Positions 27,170 to 34,257 of a DNA stretch of 53,950 bases are shown in pieces. Within the stretch, counting starts at the first letter, position 1. Each line of letters opens with the position of its first letter. This DNA is from Acidobacteriota bacterium (GTDB lineage: Bacteria > Acidobacteriota > Terriglobia > Bryobacterales > Bryobacteraceae). Under the pieces are notes generated by a model that saw only the letters and a list, made by a program, of their open reading frames with translations, was not told the DNA's origin and made no database searches. The stretch lies in the NCBI GenBank assembly GCA_018268715.1, contig JAFDVZ010000001.1, positions 1-53,950 on the forward strand. The letters run 5' to 3'. The position numbers and the translations under genes were made by a program.

Positions 27170-28888
27170 TTAGACGTCGTCCTCGGCGGCGGCGCCGTCC
27201 CAGCGGCCGCGCTCCCGCAGACGGGCGACCTCGGCCTTGGCCATCTCGCGCAGGCGGATGGCGTCGGACTTGGCGCTGCGGTTCAGGGGCATCTCGCCGG
27301 CCTCGAGGATCACGTAGTGCAGGGGTCGCATATAAGAGGTCAGCGAGCGGGCGTGGCGGCGGAGGTCGGCGACGGCGAGCGCGGCGCCGGGGCGCTTTTC
27401 AACGAAGGCGATGATGCCCTCGCTCCACCGGGCGTGCTCGCAGCCGACCACGCCGACGCTCGAGACGTGGTCGGTCAACTGGCAGATGTGCTCCTCCACG
27501 TCGCCGGGGAAGACCTGATAGCCGGACGGCTTCAGGACGAACTTGGCGCGGCCGGCGAAGTGGAGGCCCGCTTCGTCGATGGAGCCCATGTCGCCGGTGT
27601 AGAGCCAGCCGTCGCGCGACAGCGAGTTGGCGGTGGCTTCCGGATCGGCGATGTAGCCGAGGAAGTTCTGCGGGCCTCGGAAACAGACGTGGCCGATTTC
27701 GCCGGAGGGGGCCGCCGCGCCCGCCACACCCCCGCTTTCCATCGGCTGGCGGATCGACATTTCGTAGACGGGCATGGCCCACCCGATGCTTCCGGCGACT
27801 TCGGCCGGGTCGGGCGTCAGGTTCGTGTAGGTGCAGAAGCCGGACGCCTCCGTCAGGCCGAGCCCGGTGCCGATGCGCGGGCCCATGCGCAACATGCGGT
27901 CGAGGAACGGGCGCGGCACGGACTGGCCGCCGTAGACCACCGACTTCACGCTCGCGAAGTTGCGGGCGGCGTAGTTGGCCGTGCGCCACTCCATCTGGAA
28001 AAGCGCCGGGATCTGGCCGATCAGGGTGACGCCGTATTGTTCGATGGCGTCGAGCGACTTCACCGCGTCGAAGATCTCGAGCGTAACCGCCGTGCCGCCC
28101 ATGTAGAGGGTGGTCATCAGCAGCTCCGACTGTCCGCCGACGTGGGAAGCCGGCAGGTTGCAGAGGGTGCGCTCGCCCGGGCCGAATTCAAACGCGGAGC
28201 CGAGGCAGAGATTCTGGCAGGCAATGCCGCGGTGCGATAGCAGGGCGGCCTTCGGCGATCCGGTGGAGCCGGTGGTGAAGATCACCTGCGCGCCGTCGTT
28301 TTCGGAGAGGTCGGCGGGGGTCGGGGCCGCGGGGTTCGCCATGGCGCGATGCATCAGGACGCCGAAACTGACCGCGCCCTGGATGCAGGCCGCGGGTTCG
28401 GAGAACTGAATCAGGCATTCGACGAAGGGGCAGCGCGCGCGGACCGCTTCGCCGAGCGCGGCGAAATCGGCGGCGGGCGTCTTGCCGAGGAAGGCGTAGC
28501 CTTTGGCGCGGATCAGGGTGAGGCAGCGCAGGACCTCGGGCGGTTGCAGGCGGAGGTCGAGGGGCGCGTGAATGACGCCCAGGCGGAAGCAGGCGTATTC
28601 CAGCAGAATGTGTTCGTTGAGCAGGGGCAGGGAGGCGGCCAGGACGTCGCCCTTGCGGAAGCCCATGCGGGCGAGTTCGGCGGCCAGCGCCATGGATCCC
28701 CGCTGGAGCTCGGCCCAGGTGAGGCTCGTGCCTCGCGTGGCGTTGAGGACGGCGGCGCCGGTGGGGTTGTGCGCGGCCCAATGGTCCACGGCGGCGTGCA
28801 GCAGGTGGCGATCGGCGTATTCGGTTTCGAACTGGTGGAGGGTGACTTGAGGGAAGGCGGGGCCTGGCATTCCTACATACGGTATCAT
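27170..28888 (-). CDS. AMP-forming acyl-CoA synthetase-like enzyme
   Basis: ANL-superfamily ligase, 572 residues from the chosen ATG at 28888. The P-loop motif FTTGSTGSPKAALLSHRG, the A5 motif GLGLTEASGFCTY, WLYTGDMGSIDE (A7), AKFVLKPSGYQVFPGDVEEH (A8) and the catalytic lysine in NRSAKSDAIRL are all present. It activates a carboxylic acid as acyl-adenylate, normally passing it to CoA. An upstream ATG at 29014 would overlap the preceding gene by 61 bases and adds residues without homology, so I rejected it. It lies 65 bases downstream of the FkbM-type gene on the same strand and is convergent with the deacetylase. Confidence 0.9.
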   Translation of the reverse strand: MIPYVGMPGPAFPQVTLHQFETEYADRHLLHAAVDHWAAHNPTGAAVLNATRGTSLTWAELQRGSMALAAELARMGFRKGDVLAASLPLLNEHILLEYACFRLGVIHAPLDLRLQPPEVLRCLTLIRAKGYAFLGKTPAADFAALGEAVRARCPFVECLIQFSEPAACIQGAVSFGVLMHRAMANPAAPTPADLSENDGAQVIFTTGSTGSPKAALLSHRGIACQNLCLGSAFEFGPGERTLCNLPASHVGGQSELLMTTLYMGGTAVTLEIFDAVKSLDAIEQYGVTLIGQIPALFQMEWRTANYAARNFASVKSVVYGGQSVPRPFLDRMLRMGPRIGTGLGLTEASGFCTYTNLTPDPAEVAGSIGWAMPVYEMSIRQPMESGGVAGAAAPSGEIGHVCFRGPQNFLGYIADPEATANSLSRDGWLYTGDMGSIDEAGLHFAGRAKFVLKPSGYQVFPGDVEEHICQLTDHVSSVGVVGCEHARWSEGIIAFVEKRPGAALAVADLRRHARSLTSYMRPLHYVILEAGEMPLNRSAKSDAIRLREMAKAEVARLRERGRWDGAAAEDDV

Positions 28889-28953
28889 GGCGCGGGGTTT
28901 TGGGCCCTTTTTGGAGACGGAGATGTTCCGCGCCGCGCCGGGACCCAGGTGGA

Positions 28954-29904
28954 TCAGTTGCCGTAAACTACGCTGGGCTGTACGCTGCCGGCGATATTCG
29001 TGCAAGGTCCGCACGCCAGCGCATAGTCGGGGCGCAACGCGTGGATCAGGGCCGGGAGTTGGTCGGGATCGGTGGGACGGTGTTCGAGCGAGATCGCGAG
29101 CCTCGGCCGGAATCGCGTCAGGGTCGCGGCGGCGCCGCGAAGCGCATTCGGCTCCGCGCCTTCGATGTCCATTTTGATGAAGTCGACGCGGGTCAACTTG
29201 AGGTCGGCCACGAGATGGTCAATGGTGGTCAGTTCGATCGAAGGTCCTTTCAGTCCCCGATCGAGAGCCACGCTGTTGGCGCTCGAAGCGAGCCGGTCGC
29301 TTGAGGTGAGCGGCAGGACGTCGTCCTTGTCCCAGACGCCCTTGGGCGCCAGGATGACCCGGCCCGACGCGATTTCCCGCGCGAAGGTGCGGCGAAGGCA
29401 GGCAAGCGGTGATGGGCCCGGATCGATGGCGACTACGATGGCCGCCCCCTGTAACAGCGCCCGGCGCGTGACCACACCGACGTTCGCGCCGCAATCGAGA
29501 ACCACGTCGTCCGGTCCGACGCGGCCGGCCATGCGGTAGCCGTCCTCCTTTTGTTCCGCCAGTTCTTCGATGAAGGCGTAGTAATCGCGCTTGGGGATCC
29601 AGAAGTCGCCGAGTTCGGTGGCCAGTTGCTCCAATTCACCGTCGACGCGAAGGACCCTCACGGCGCGTTCGACGGACTCCTTCTCTCGCGCCTCCTGTGT
29701 CGACACGGCCTGCCCGAACGCCTGGACGGCGGAGCATTTGTCGCTGCGGTGGCTGATGAGCGCCGGCGCCGTGGAGATGCCGCGGGCGAAGCCGGCCACG
29801 CGGATGGCGGCATCCATGGCCATGGCGGATTTCGGCGCCAATCCGAAGACGGCGAGTAATCCGCACAAGACGAGAGCAAGAGACAGGGCCAGAGCCTTTT
29901 TCAT
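28954..29904 (-). CDS. FkbM-family methyltransferase with N-terminal signal peptide
   Basis: SAM-dependent methyltransferase of the FkbM family. Motif I VVLDCGANVGVVTRRAL, post-I VVAIDPGPSPLACL, and the family's characteristic LTRVDFIKMDIEGAEPNAL and RPRLAISLEHRP are visible. Unusually for a SAM enzyme the N terminus is a well-formed signal peptide or membrane anchor (ALALSLALVLCGLLAVFGLA, then SAMA). Known FkbM proteins methylate sugars or polyketides in the cytoplasm, so an anchor is more plausible than full export. The ATG at 29904 is chosen over the GTG at 29913. Confidence 0.85.
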   Translation of the reverse strand: MKKALALSLALVLCGLLAVFGLAPKSAMAMDAAIRVAGFARGISTAPALISHRSDKCSAVQAFGQAVSTQEAREKESVERAVRVLRVDGELEQLATELGDFWIPKRDYYAFIEELAEQKEDGYRMAGRVGPDDVVLDCGANVGVVTRRALLQGAAIVVAIDPGPSPLACLRRTFAREIASGRVILAPKGVWDKDDVLPLTSSDRLASSANSVALDRGLKGPSIELTTIDHLVADLKLTRVDFIKMDIEGAEPNALRGAAATLTRFRPRLAISLEHRPTDPDQLPALIHALRPDYALACGPCTNIAGSVQPSVVYGN

Positions 29905-30115
29905 GACCACCACTCAGAAGATCGGCCGGAGAGGGCCGCCCCATTAGCTCCTCTTGCTGGTCATTGGCGCCATCGAAGCGGGCGTGGCGCCGGGTAGCCG
30001 AGTCCGAGTCCAGGAACATGCGGATGTTCCGGTTCAGAATAGGATGCGATTCGTAGGAAGGTGGGGGGATCGCTCGTTTGCGGGGTTCAAAAGCGAGCTA
30101 AGTCGTTGGCTCTAA

Positions 30116-30164
30116 TGGTCGGGCCGCCGGGATTTGAACCCGGGACCTCTTGCACCCCAAGCAA
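30116..30164 (-). repeat. attL-like repeat: partial copy of tRNA-Pro 3' half
   Basis: 49-bp perfect direct repeat of 32679-32727. It covers CCA, the acceptor 3' strand, the T arm, the variable loop and the 3' part of the anticodon arm of tRNA-Pro. The 5' half of a tRNA is absent, so this is not a functional gene. Confidence 0.9.
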
Positions 30165-30506
30165 TAGGAATCAATCACTTACAGACATCGGTACTGAAAA
30201 CAAAAGACTTACAGACGGGCATTTTGGACGCCAAATGGACGCCAGGGCCGCCAAGGGCCTTTCGGACTCCGATCGGACTCCTGCTCCGGCCGTCTAGCTG
30301 AATAGAGGAGCCAAATCATGCGACCGCCTATCACATAGAAAGCAGGCGGTTTAGCACACCCTTCGGCCAATTGCCATCCTTTTTTACCGGCCTGGGCTTT
30401 CTGGGTTGACGGCGACCCGGTTTGCGGCTGTAATAGAAGTAGCTCATCCACCATGTGTGGAAGGAGTTACGGTGCCGTCCACCAAGGGCGGCATCAGCCT
30501 TATTAT
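30165..30506. other. Left-end segment of the element, repeats and coding remnant
   Basis: No complete gene. ACTTACAGAC occurs twice, 30 bases apart (30177 and 30207). GGACGCC occurs at 30226 and 30237, and GGACTCC at 30264 and 30275, both pairs exactly 11 bases apart. On the minus strand a frame open from 30513 to the TGA at 30331 encodes a basic, proline-rich tail (including YFYYSRKPGRRQPRKPRPV) but has no good start codon; it may be the 3' remnant of a lost gene. Confidence 0.6.
30225..30281. repeat. Two 11-bp-phased GGACkCC pairs (left arm sites)
   Basis: TGGACGCCAAATGGACGCCA at 30225-30244 and CGGACTCCGATCGGACTCC at 30263-30281. Each is a tandem of the heptamer GGACkCC repeated at one helical turn. 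The same arrangement occurs near the right end of the element at 32612-32631. Confidence 0.75.
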
Positions 30507-30998
30507 CTACAACTTAGATCGCGACCACTCCTTCTCAAGCTTAAGACGCTGATGGTCTTTCTCCACGCAATAGGCCGTCCACGGAAGGTAATACACTCCA
30601 TTCTGACCAGAGCGCTCCGCGAGAATCACGACGTACGAAAAATCGATCACCGCTATTGCAATTCTCGGTTCGCCGTTTCGAAACTGCCGCCAGACTTTCA
30701 CGTAGTCTGATTCTGAGTCGTGAATTAAGGGTCGCGGCCAGCGGATTCGTTCACAGCGCCTCAAGTTCGGTATGCGTTCAGACTCGACAGCGCCTTCTGA
30801 GATGAAGTGCCAGAATGTCGCCTCCTTGTCCTTCTCTATCGGGTGCCGCTTGAGGCCGAGTTTTCGCCCGCGGAAGTCCGGCCTATTCGTCACGAAGTCC
30901 TGACAGAAGTACTCGTAGAGGGCAGTCTCGTACAGAGTCCACTCTCCTCCGTAATGCTGAAGCAGGACCAGAGCGGGCAGCGATGCGGTTGGACTCAT
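30507..30998 (-). CDS. Small protein partner of DUF3800, function unknown
   Basis: 163 residues from the ATG at 30998, which overlaps the DUF3800 stop as ATGA. Visible: YGGEWTLYETALYEYFCQDF, then ATFWHFISEGAVESERIPNL and RRCERIRWPRPLI, and a C-terminal strand-helix ending YYLPWTAYCVEKDHQRLKLE. The pattern is that of a conserved but uncharacterised family. The final TAY motif followed by a charged helix resembles the end of small RNases of the barnase/EndoU/RelE (BECR) fold; this is a weak, unaided impression. Acidic, His and Arg residues that could form an active site are present (H28-type positions cannot be assigned). A toxin or nuclease role in the island is inference. Confidence 0.7.
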   Translation of the reverse strand: MSPTASLPALVLLQHYGGEWTLYETALYEYFCQDFVTNRPDFRGRKLGLKRHPIEKDKEATFWHFISEGAVESERIPNLRRCERIRWPRPLIHDSESDYVKVWRQFRNGEPRIAIAVIDFSYVVILAERSGQNGVYYLPWTAYCVEKDHQRLKLEKEWSRSKL

Positions 30999-31705
30999 GA
31001 ACCTTCCCGAGGCGCCCAACGGAATACGTTGAACTTGCTTTCAGACAACCAACTTGATTCGGTGATGGTCTGTCGGTGGGTCCTCTTAGTTGTCAACTCG
31101 ACCAGGGCGCTCTTCGCCTGACTTGAGTTCAGGCCACGTACCGCGTATGCCACGGATCCGGCCAACAGGTCCGCCAACTGAATCAACTGAACCTCGTGCG
31201 AATGCACAGCCTGAACCCACTCCAGCACCTCATGATCGAAGTCCCGCATGTGGTTGCACAGTACGTCGTGGAGCTTCCTAATCTTCCCAGCACTGTTCGT
31301 GTCCTTTATATCGAGATAGACTCGATACCGATCTTTTCGATCAGCCAGCAGACGCCGGAGCAGGTAGTAATACATCTTGTAATACCAAGTGTCATGGTCT
31401 TGTCCAAAGGCATCGTGCTGTAAGCTGCCTTTCGGCGCAATCACGCATCGGAATCTGAGAGCCCTTTCGTCGAAGAACAAGCAAATGATGTCCTGATAAA
31501 AGTCGAGCTTTCCTGGCGAGACCTTCCCCCACTTCATCTCGAAGGCCGCAGGCAGATTGTGTCTGACCTTCGCTTCCCGGATCGCGGATGAAATGTCGCG
31601 GACTCGATCTGCGTGGCACCAGACGGCTCCTAACACCATGGCCGGTTGTCCGTCGTGCTCGAGATGGCAACTCTCGTCGCAGTAGATGTTTATGGTATCG
31701 CCCAC
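30995..31705 (-). CDS. DUF3800-domain protein
   Basis: 236 residues matching DUF3800, a family with a predicted RNase H-like fold found in phages, mobile islands and near defence genes. The diagnostic N-terminal INIYCDESCH (Asp-Glu-Ser at about 10-12) and C-terminal VQLIQLADLLAGSVAYAV are present, along with YYKMYYYLLRRLL and YRVYLDIKDT in the middle. These acidic residues are those expected to bind metal in an RNase H-like site. The start is GTG at 31705 (GTG GGC GAT); no strong ribosome-binding site is visible. It is first in a two-gene operon with the downstream small protein (ATGA overlap). Lower GC than the flanking genes fits recent transfer. Confidence 0.88.
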   Translation of the reverse strand: MGDTINIYCDESCHLEHDGQPAMVLGAVWCHADRVRDISSAIREAKVRHNLPAAFEMKWGKVSPGKLDFYQDIICLFFDERALRFRCVIAPKGSLQHDAFGQDHDTWYYKMYYYLLRRLLADRKDRYRVYLDIKDTNSAGKIRKLHDVLCNHMRDFDHEVLEWVQAVHSHEVQLIQLADLLAGSVAYAVRGLNSSQAKSALVELTTKRTHRQTITESSWLSESKFNVFRWAPREGS

Positions 31706-32202
31706 AGGGAGTTACATCACCTATTGAATCACAGGAATTTGCCCGAGGCAGATCTGCCCTGCAGGGGGCTTGGCCCTCAACTCGCGTGCACAGATCTCCC
31801 GTCAAAGACGAAACCCAGCCCCGGAGAGAATTTCCGCGCAGGGGACACTGACGGAGAAGGGAGTCCTTTAATCTATGCCCGGAATAGAGGCAAGAAGTGC
31901 GGGGTTGCTAAGCGGCGAGGTGTCTATTGAAGGATGGGTGTTGCAGGGCGAGTTTGGGCAAGATCCTGAGGGACTTCGGCTACGACCGCTGCCGAACACT
32001 CAGTGCGCATTCCTAAGCTTCGCTTGCTGCAGGCCTCAGCCAGTTTCGTTAGGAGACTCAGTTCCTTCTGTAGGGGCTCGAATTGAACATATTGTCCTTC
32101 GAAGCCTGCTCGGACGGTTGGTCTGGGGGCTTGATTCCTGTCTCGCGGGTTTCGGAATCAGGAGAAGGTGACGACGATCTTGTGGGGTTCTTCCGGTCCG
32201 CC
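31706..32202. other. Low-information stretch inside the element
   Basis: No gene is supported. The promoter of the DUF3800 operon should lie at the left end. On the minus strand one frame is open from 32157 to 31924 without a usable start; it is in phase with the zinc-finger gene but separated by two TGA codons. I see no RNA gene here. Confidence 0.5.
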
Positions 32203-32382
32203 TCAGCCGGCGAGGCCCGAACCGCCACACGTAGCGCAGACGCCAGTTCCTTTGCAGTGGGGGCATTCGGGTTGGGCGGAGTTGATCTTTACGTTGATCC
32301 CGGTTCCGTTGCAGTGGCCGCAGCGGCTGTTTCCCTGGAAGACACCTTCTGCGCAGTCCCGGCGGCGTCCGCGTCGTCTCAT
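32203..32382 (-). CDS. Small DnaJ-type zinc-finger protein
   Basis: 59 residues from the ATG at 32382. Contains three CxxCxGxG units, CGHCNGTG, CPHCKGTG and CATCGGSG, the pattern of the zinc-binding cysteine-rich domain of DnaJ, here without a J domain. The first 20 residues are strongly basic (MRRRGRRRD). Such mini-zinc-finger proteins are probably protein- or RNA-binding; the role is unknown. The start is uncertain since no clear ribosome-binding site precedes the ATG. It lies inside the tRNA-Pro element, between the DUF3800 operon and the right end. Confidence 0.55.
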   Translation of the reverse strand: MRRRGRRRDCAEGVFQGNSRCGHCNGTGINVKINSAQPECPHCKGTGVCATCGGSGLAG

Positions 32383-32501
32383 GGCGTGGAGGGTGTCACG
32401 AACTTTCGTTGCGACGGCTCTTGGCGTTCGGGCGACTCGCACCGAGTGCTGGACTATCGAAGCACAGGCGGATGCCGGTACGGATGAGCTGAGATGTGCC
32501 A

Positions 32502-32535
32502 AATTGTCGGGTTTAGACGGACGAATTGTCGGGTT
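32502..32535. repeat. 12-bp direct repeat, two-turn phased
   Basis: AATTGTCGGGTT occurs at 32502-32513 and again at 32524-32535, start to start 22 bp, that is two helical turns. It lies between the zinc-finger gene and the right end of the element and is probably a protein-binding site (recombination or regulation). Confidence 0.6.
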
Positions 32536-32597
32536 CTCAGGTAGGAGAGAGCGTCTGAGACTTGAGGGCGTTTTCTGACGCCAGCCAGAACATCGGT

Positions 32598-32631
32598 TGG
32601 AGTCCGGAAAGTGGACTCCGAATGGACTCCA
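32598..32631. repeat. Right-end GGACTCC repeats (arm sites)
   Basis: An inverted copy GGAGTCC (within 32598-32605) is followed by TGGACTCCGAATGGACTCCA (32612-32631), whose two GGACTCC units are 11 bp apart. This matches the pairs at the left end of the element. Confidence 0.75.
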
Positions 32632-32678
32632 ACAAGAGGTCTCGAAGACGGGAGAAGCGGGGAAGTGTTTGAGAAGTT

Positions 32679-32727
32679 TGGTCGGGCCGCCGGGATTTGA
32701 ACCCGGGACCTCTTGCACCCCAAGCAA
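32679..32727 (-). repeat. attR-like repeat within intact tRNA-Pro
   Basis: Right copy of the 49-bp direct repeat that bounds the element; it forms the 3' part of the functional tRNA-Pro gene. Confidence 0.9.
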
Positions 32728-32756
32728 GCGCGCTAGCCAGGCTGCGCCACGGCCCG
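32679..32756 (-). tRNA. tRNA-Pro (anticodon GGG)
   Basis: Complete cloverleaf on the minus strand: acceptor CGGGCCG pairs with CGGCCCG; D arm GCGC/GCGC; anticodon stem CTTGC/GCAAG with loop TTGGGGT, giving anticodon GGG; T arm CCGGG TTCAAAT CCCGG; discriminator A and an encoded CCA. Total 78 bases. It serves as the integration site of the adjacent element. Confidence 0.97.
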
Positions 32757-32794
32757 AAGCATTCAGTGTAACACAGGGAGCCGGATCGCCCTCT

Positions 32795-33178
32795 TCACTC
32801 GATTCTCACCGCACCCGCCGGCGCCGCCGTGCTCAGCCTGGAGAAAACAACCCCGTCCAAAACGAAATCCCGGCGTATGTGACCCGCCGGCCGCGTGTAC
32901 GCCACCCTCACCACGCTGACAGCGGTCCGCGCCTCCGGCATGGCGATGAACGCCGATCCCATGGGCCAGGCGTCCAGCCCCGCCGCCACCGGAGCATACG
33001 ACGGTGGCGTCTGGTACATCCCGCTCCAACGCCCGATATCCGCCTCCAGCCAACCCGGCGGTTGACGGAACGCGTACCGGCATTGCACCGTCACCGGCGT
33101 TCTCTCGTACGGCGGCGCGGCCACGCACAGACCTCCGTCGGGCATCTCTACCGGCCTGCCGCCCACCGTCAGCCGCAC
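32795..33178 (-). pseudogene. Frameshifted C-terminal part of the ABC permease
   Basis: 127 residues with no recognisable start context. The frame continues smoothly upstream as RPEIVRLTVGGRPVEMPDGG, which is the natural continuation of the permease sequence NGAVFLTFKG. Restoring one base at the AAGGGAGG tract (33188-33195) would join both into a single protein of about 490 residues. The piece looks like a soluble C-terminal domain (repeated beta-strand pattern, no membrane segment). It may be a true mutation, a programmed shift or a sequencing error. Confidence 0.65.
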
Positions 33179-34254
33179 AATCTCCGGCCTCCCTTGAACG
33201 TCAAAAACACCGCCCCATTGACGCGCACCGGTTTGTCCTTCACGCGCTCATAGAACGGTCGCGGCAGCACCGTTTCGATGCTCATGACCGTACCAAATGT
33301 CGTCAGACGGGTGGTCGGGCTCTTGCCGGAGCTCCAGACCTCGCCGTCCGGCGACCTCACCTCGACGGTCAGGGCGTCGATCACCGGGGCGGGGCCCGCC
33401 GGCAGTCCCGACAACACAACGGGCAACTCAACCTCCGCGCGGTCCGCCTCCACGTTCACCGCGCCGAGCCACGGACGCCGGACGTCGGCCTCCACCTTGC
33501 ATGCCGCGGCGCCGGGAACCCCGCCCGCAACGACGGTCTGCACCTGGTAGGCCAGCTTCCACGGCACGAGCGCGAAGCCGAACTCCGCCACGATCCAAGC
33601 CGCCGAGATCAGCCCCCGGTTGACCCAGGTGGAGCGGCGGGCGTACTGCATCCCAACACACCCCGCGGCGGCGATCGCGATCACCAGGATGCCGCCCGTC
33701 AGCCCGATCCACAGCAGCGGCTCCCATTGGAGGTCGATCTTCGGGTTCGGCAGGTAGGCCGGCGCGACGGCGACCACCCACGCAACCAGAAAGCCCAACA
33801 GCATTTGCGCCATGCCGGAGGTTACGCTGGCCAGGGCCGCCACCGGAATAACGAACCCGGCGGCGAAGGCGGCGTGCCTCCACAGCAGGGCCGGCGCTAC
33901 CGCCCCCAGCCGGAATCCCGCCCCCAGCGCGATGGCGGCGTCGGCCGCCAGGAACGGCAGCATGACGAACGCAACGATGAACAGAGCCTTGGCGAGCAGC
34001 AACGATCCGCGGCGATACGGGCGCGTCAGCCAGAACTGGGAGTCCCCGGGCAGCGTTTCGGCGTGGATGACGCGGGCGATCAGCACCCAGGCGGCCAGGG
34101 GGACCAGAACCATGGCCGGAGTCGGCGACGACACCGCCCCAGGCGCCGGCCCCATCGCCGCCACCGCATACACCGACATCGCCACCACCGTCAGCACGAT
34201 CTCGTACCGCATCTGCCGGGCGTCTTTTCTGAATATGTGCAGAGCCTGTTTCAC
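33169..34254 (-). CDS. ABC-2-type permease (N-terminal part, frameshifted)
   Basis: 361 residues. The N-terminal MKQALHIFRKDARQMRYEI is typical of ABC-2 export permeases, followed by about six hydrophobic helices (VLVPLAAWVLIARVI, LLLAKALFIVAFVMLPFLA, WVVAVAPAYL, LLWIGLTGGILVIAIAAAGC). A soluble region follows (about residues 245-360), and the frame ends abruptly in GGRRLCG. GTG start three bases after the ATPase stop. It is the membrane partner of the ABC ATPase in a GntR-ATPase-permease operon. See the adjacent C-terminal fragment: the intact gene would extend to 32795. Confidence 0.8.
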   Translation of the reverse strand: MKQALHIFRKDARQMRYEIVLTVVAMSVYAVAAMGPAPGAVSSPTPAMVLVPLAAWVLIARVIHAETLPGDSQFWLTRPYRRGSLLLAKALFIVAFVMLPFLAADAAIALGAGFRLGAVAPALLWRHAAFAAGFVIPVAALASVTSGMAQMLLGFLVAWVVAVAPAYLPNPKIDLQWEPLLWIGLTGGILVIAIAAAGCVGMQYARRSTWVNRGLISAAWIVAEFGFALVPWKLAYQVQTVVAGGVPGAAACKVEADVRRPWLGAVNVEADRAEVELPVVLSGLPAGPAPVIDALTVEVRSPDGEVWSSGKSPTTRLTTFGTVMSIETVLPRPFYERVKDKPVRVNGAVFLTFKGGRRLCG

Positions 34255-34257
34255 GGG

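Larger units (their letters stand above)
30116..32727. mobile_element. Mini integrative element at tRNA-Pro, no visible integrase
   Basis: The 49 bases at 30116-30164 are an exact direct copy of 32679-32727, the 3' part of the intact tRNA-Pro(GGG) gene including its CCA. This is the standard scar of tyrosine-integrase insertion into a tRNA gene, with the element between the copies (one repeat unit plus interior is 2,563 bp). The interior is visibly lower in GC than its surroundings. It holds a DUF3800 gene, a partner of unknown function and a small zinc-finger gene, but no recombinase. Short repeated motifs at both ends look like arm-type binding sites. It is either a deletion remnant or a satellite moved by an integrase from elsewhere. 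Confidence 0.8.

Noticed and set aside
30116-30164. A second tRNA-Pro gene
   Set aside because: Only the 3' half is present; the D arm and 5' acceptor strand are missing, so it is an attachment-site copy.
30209-30454. An 81-codon minus-strand frame at the left end of the element
   Set aside because: It runs across the repeated arm motifs and has no protein-like pattern; a different frame there looks more like a coding remnant.
31924-32202. Extension of the zinc-finger protein through two in-frame TGA codons (possible recoding)
   Set aside because: The frame beyond the TGA codons lacks conserved motifs, and there is no selenocysteine-type element that I can see; chance openness is simpler.
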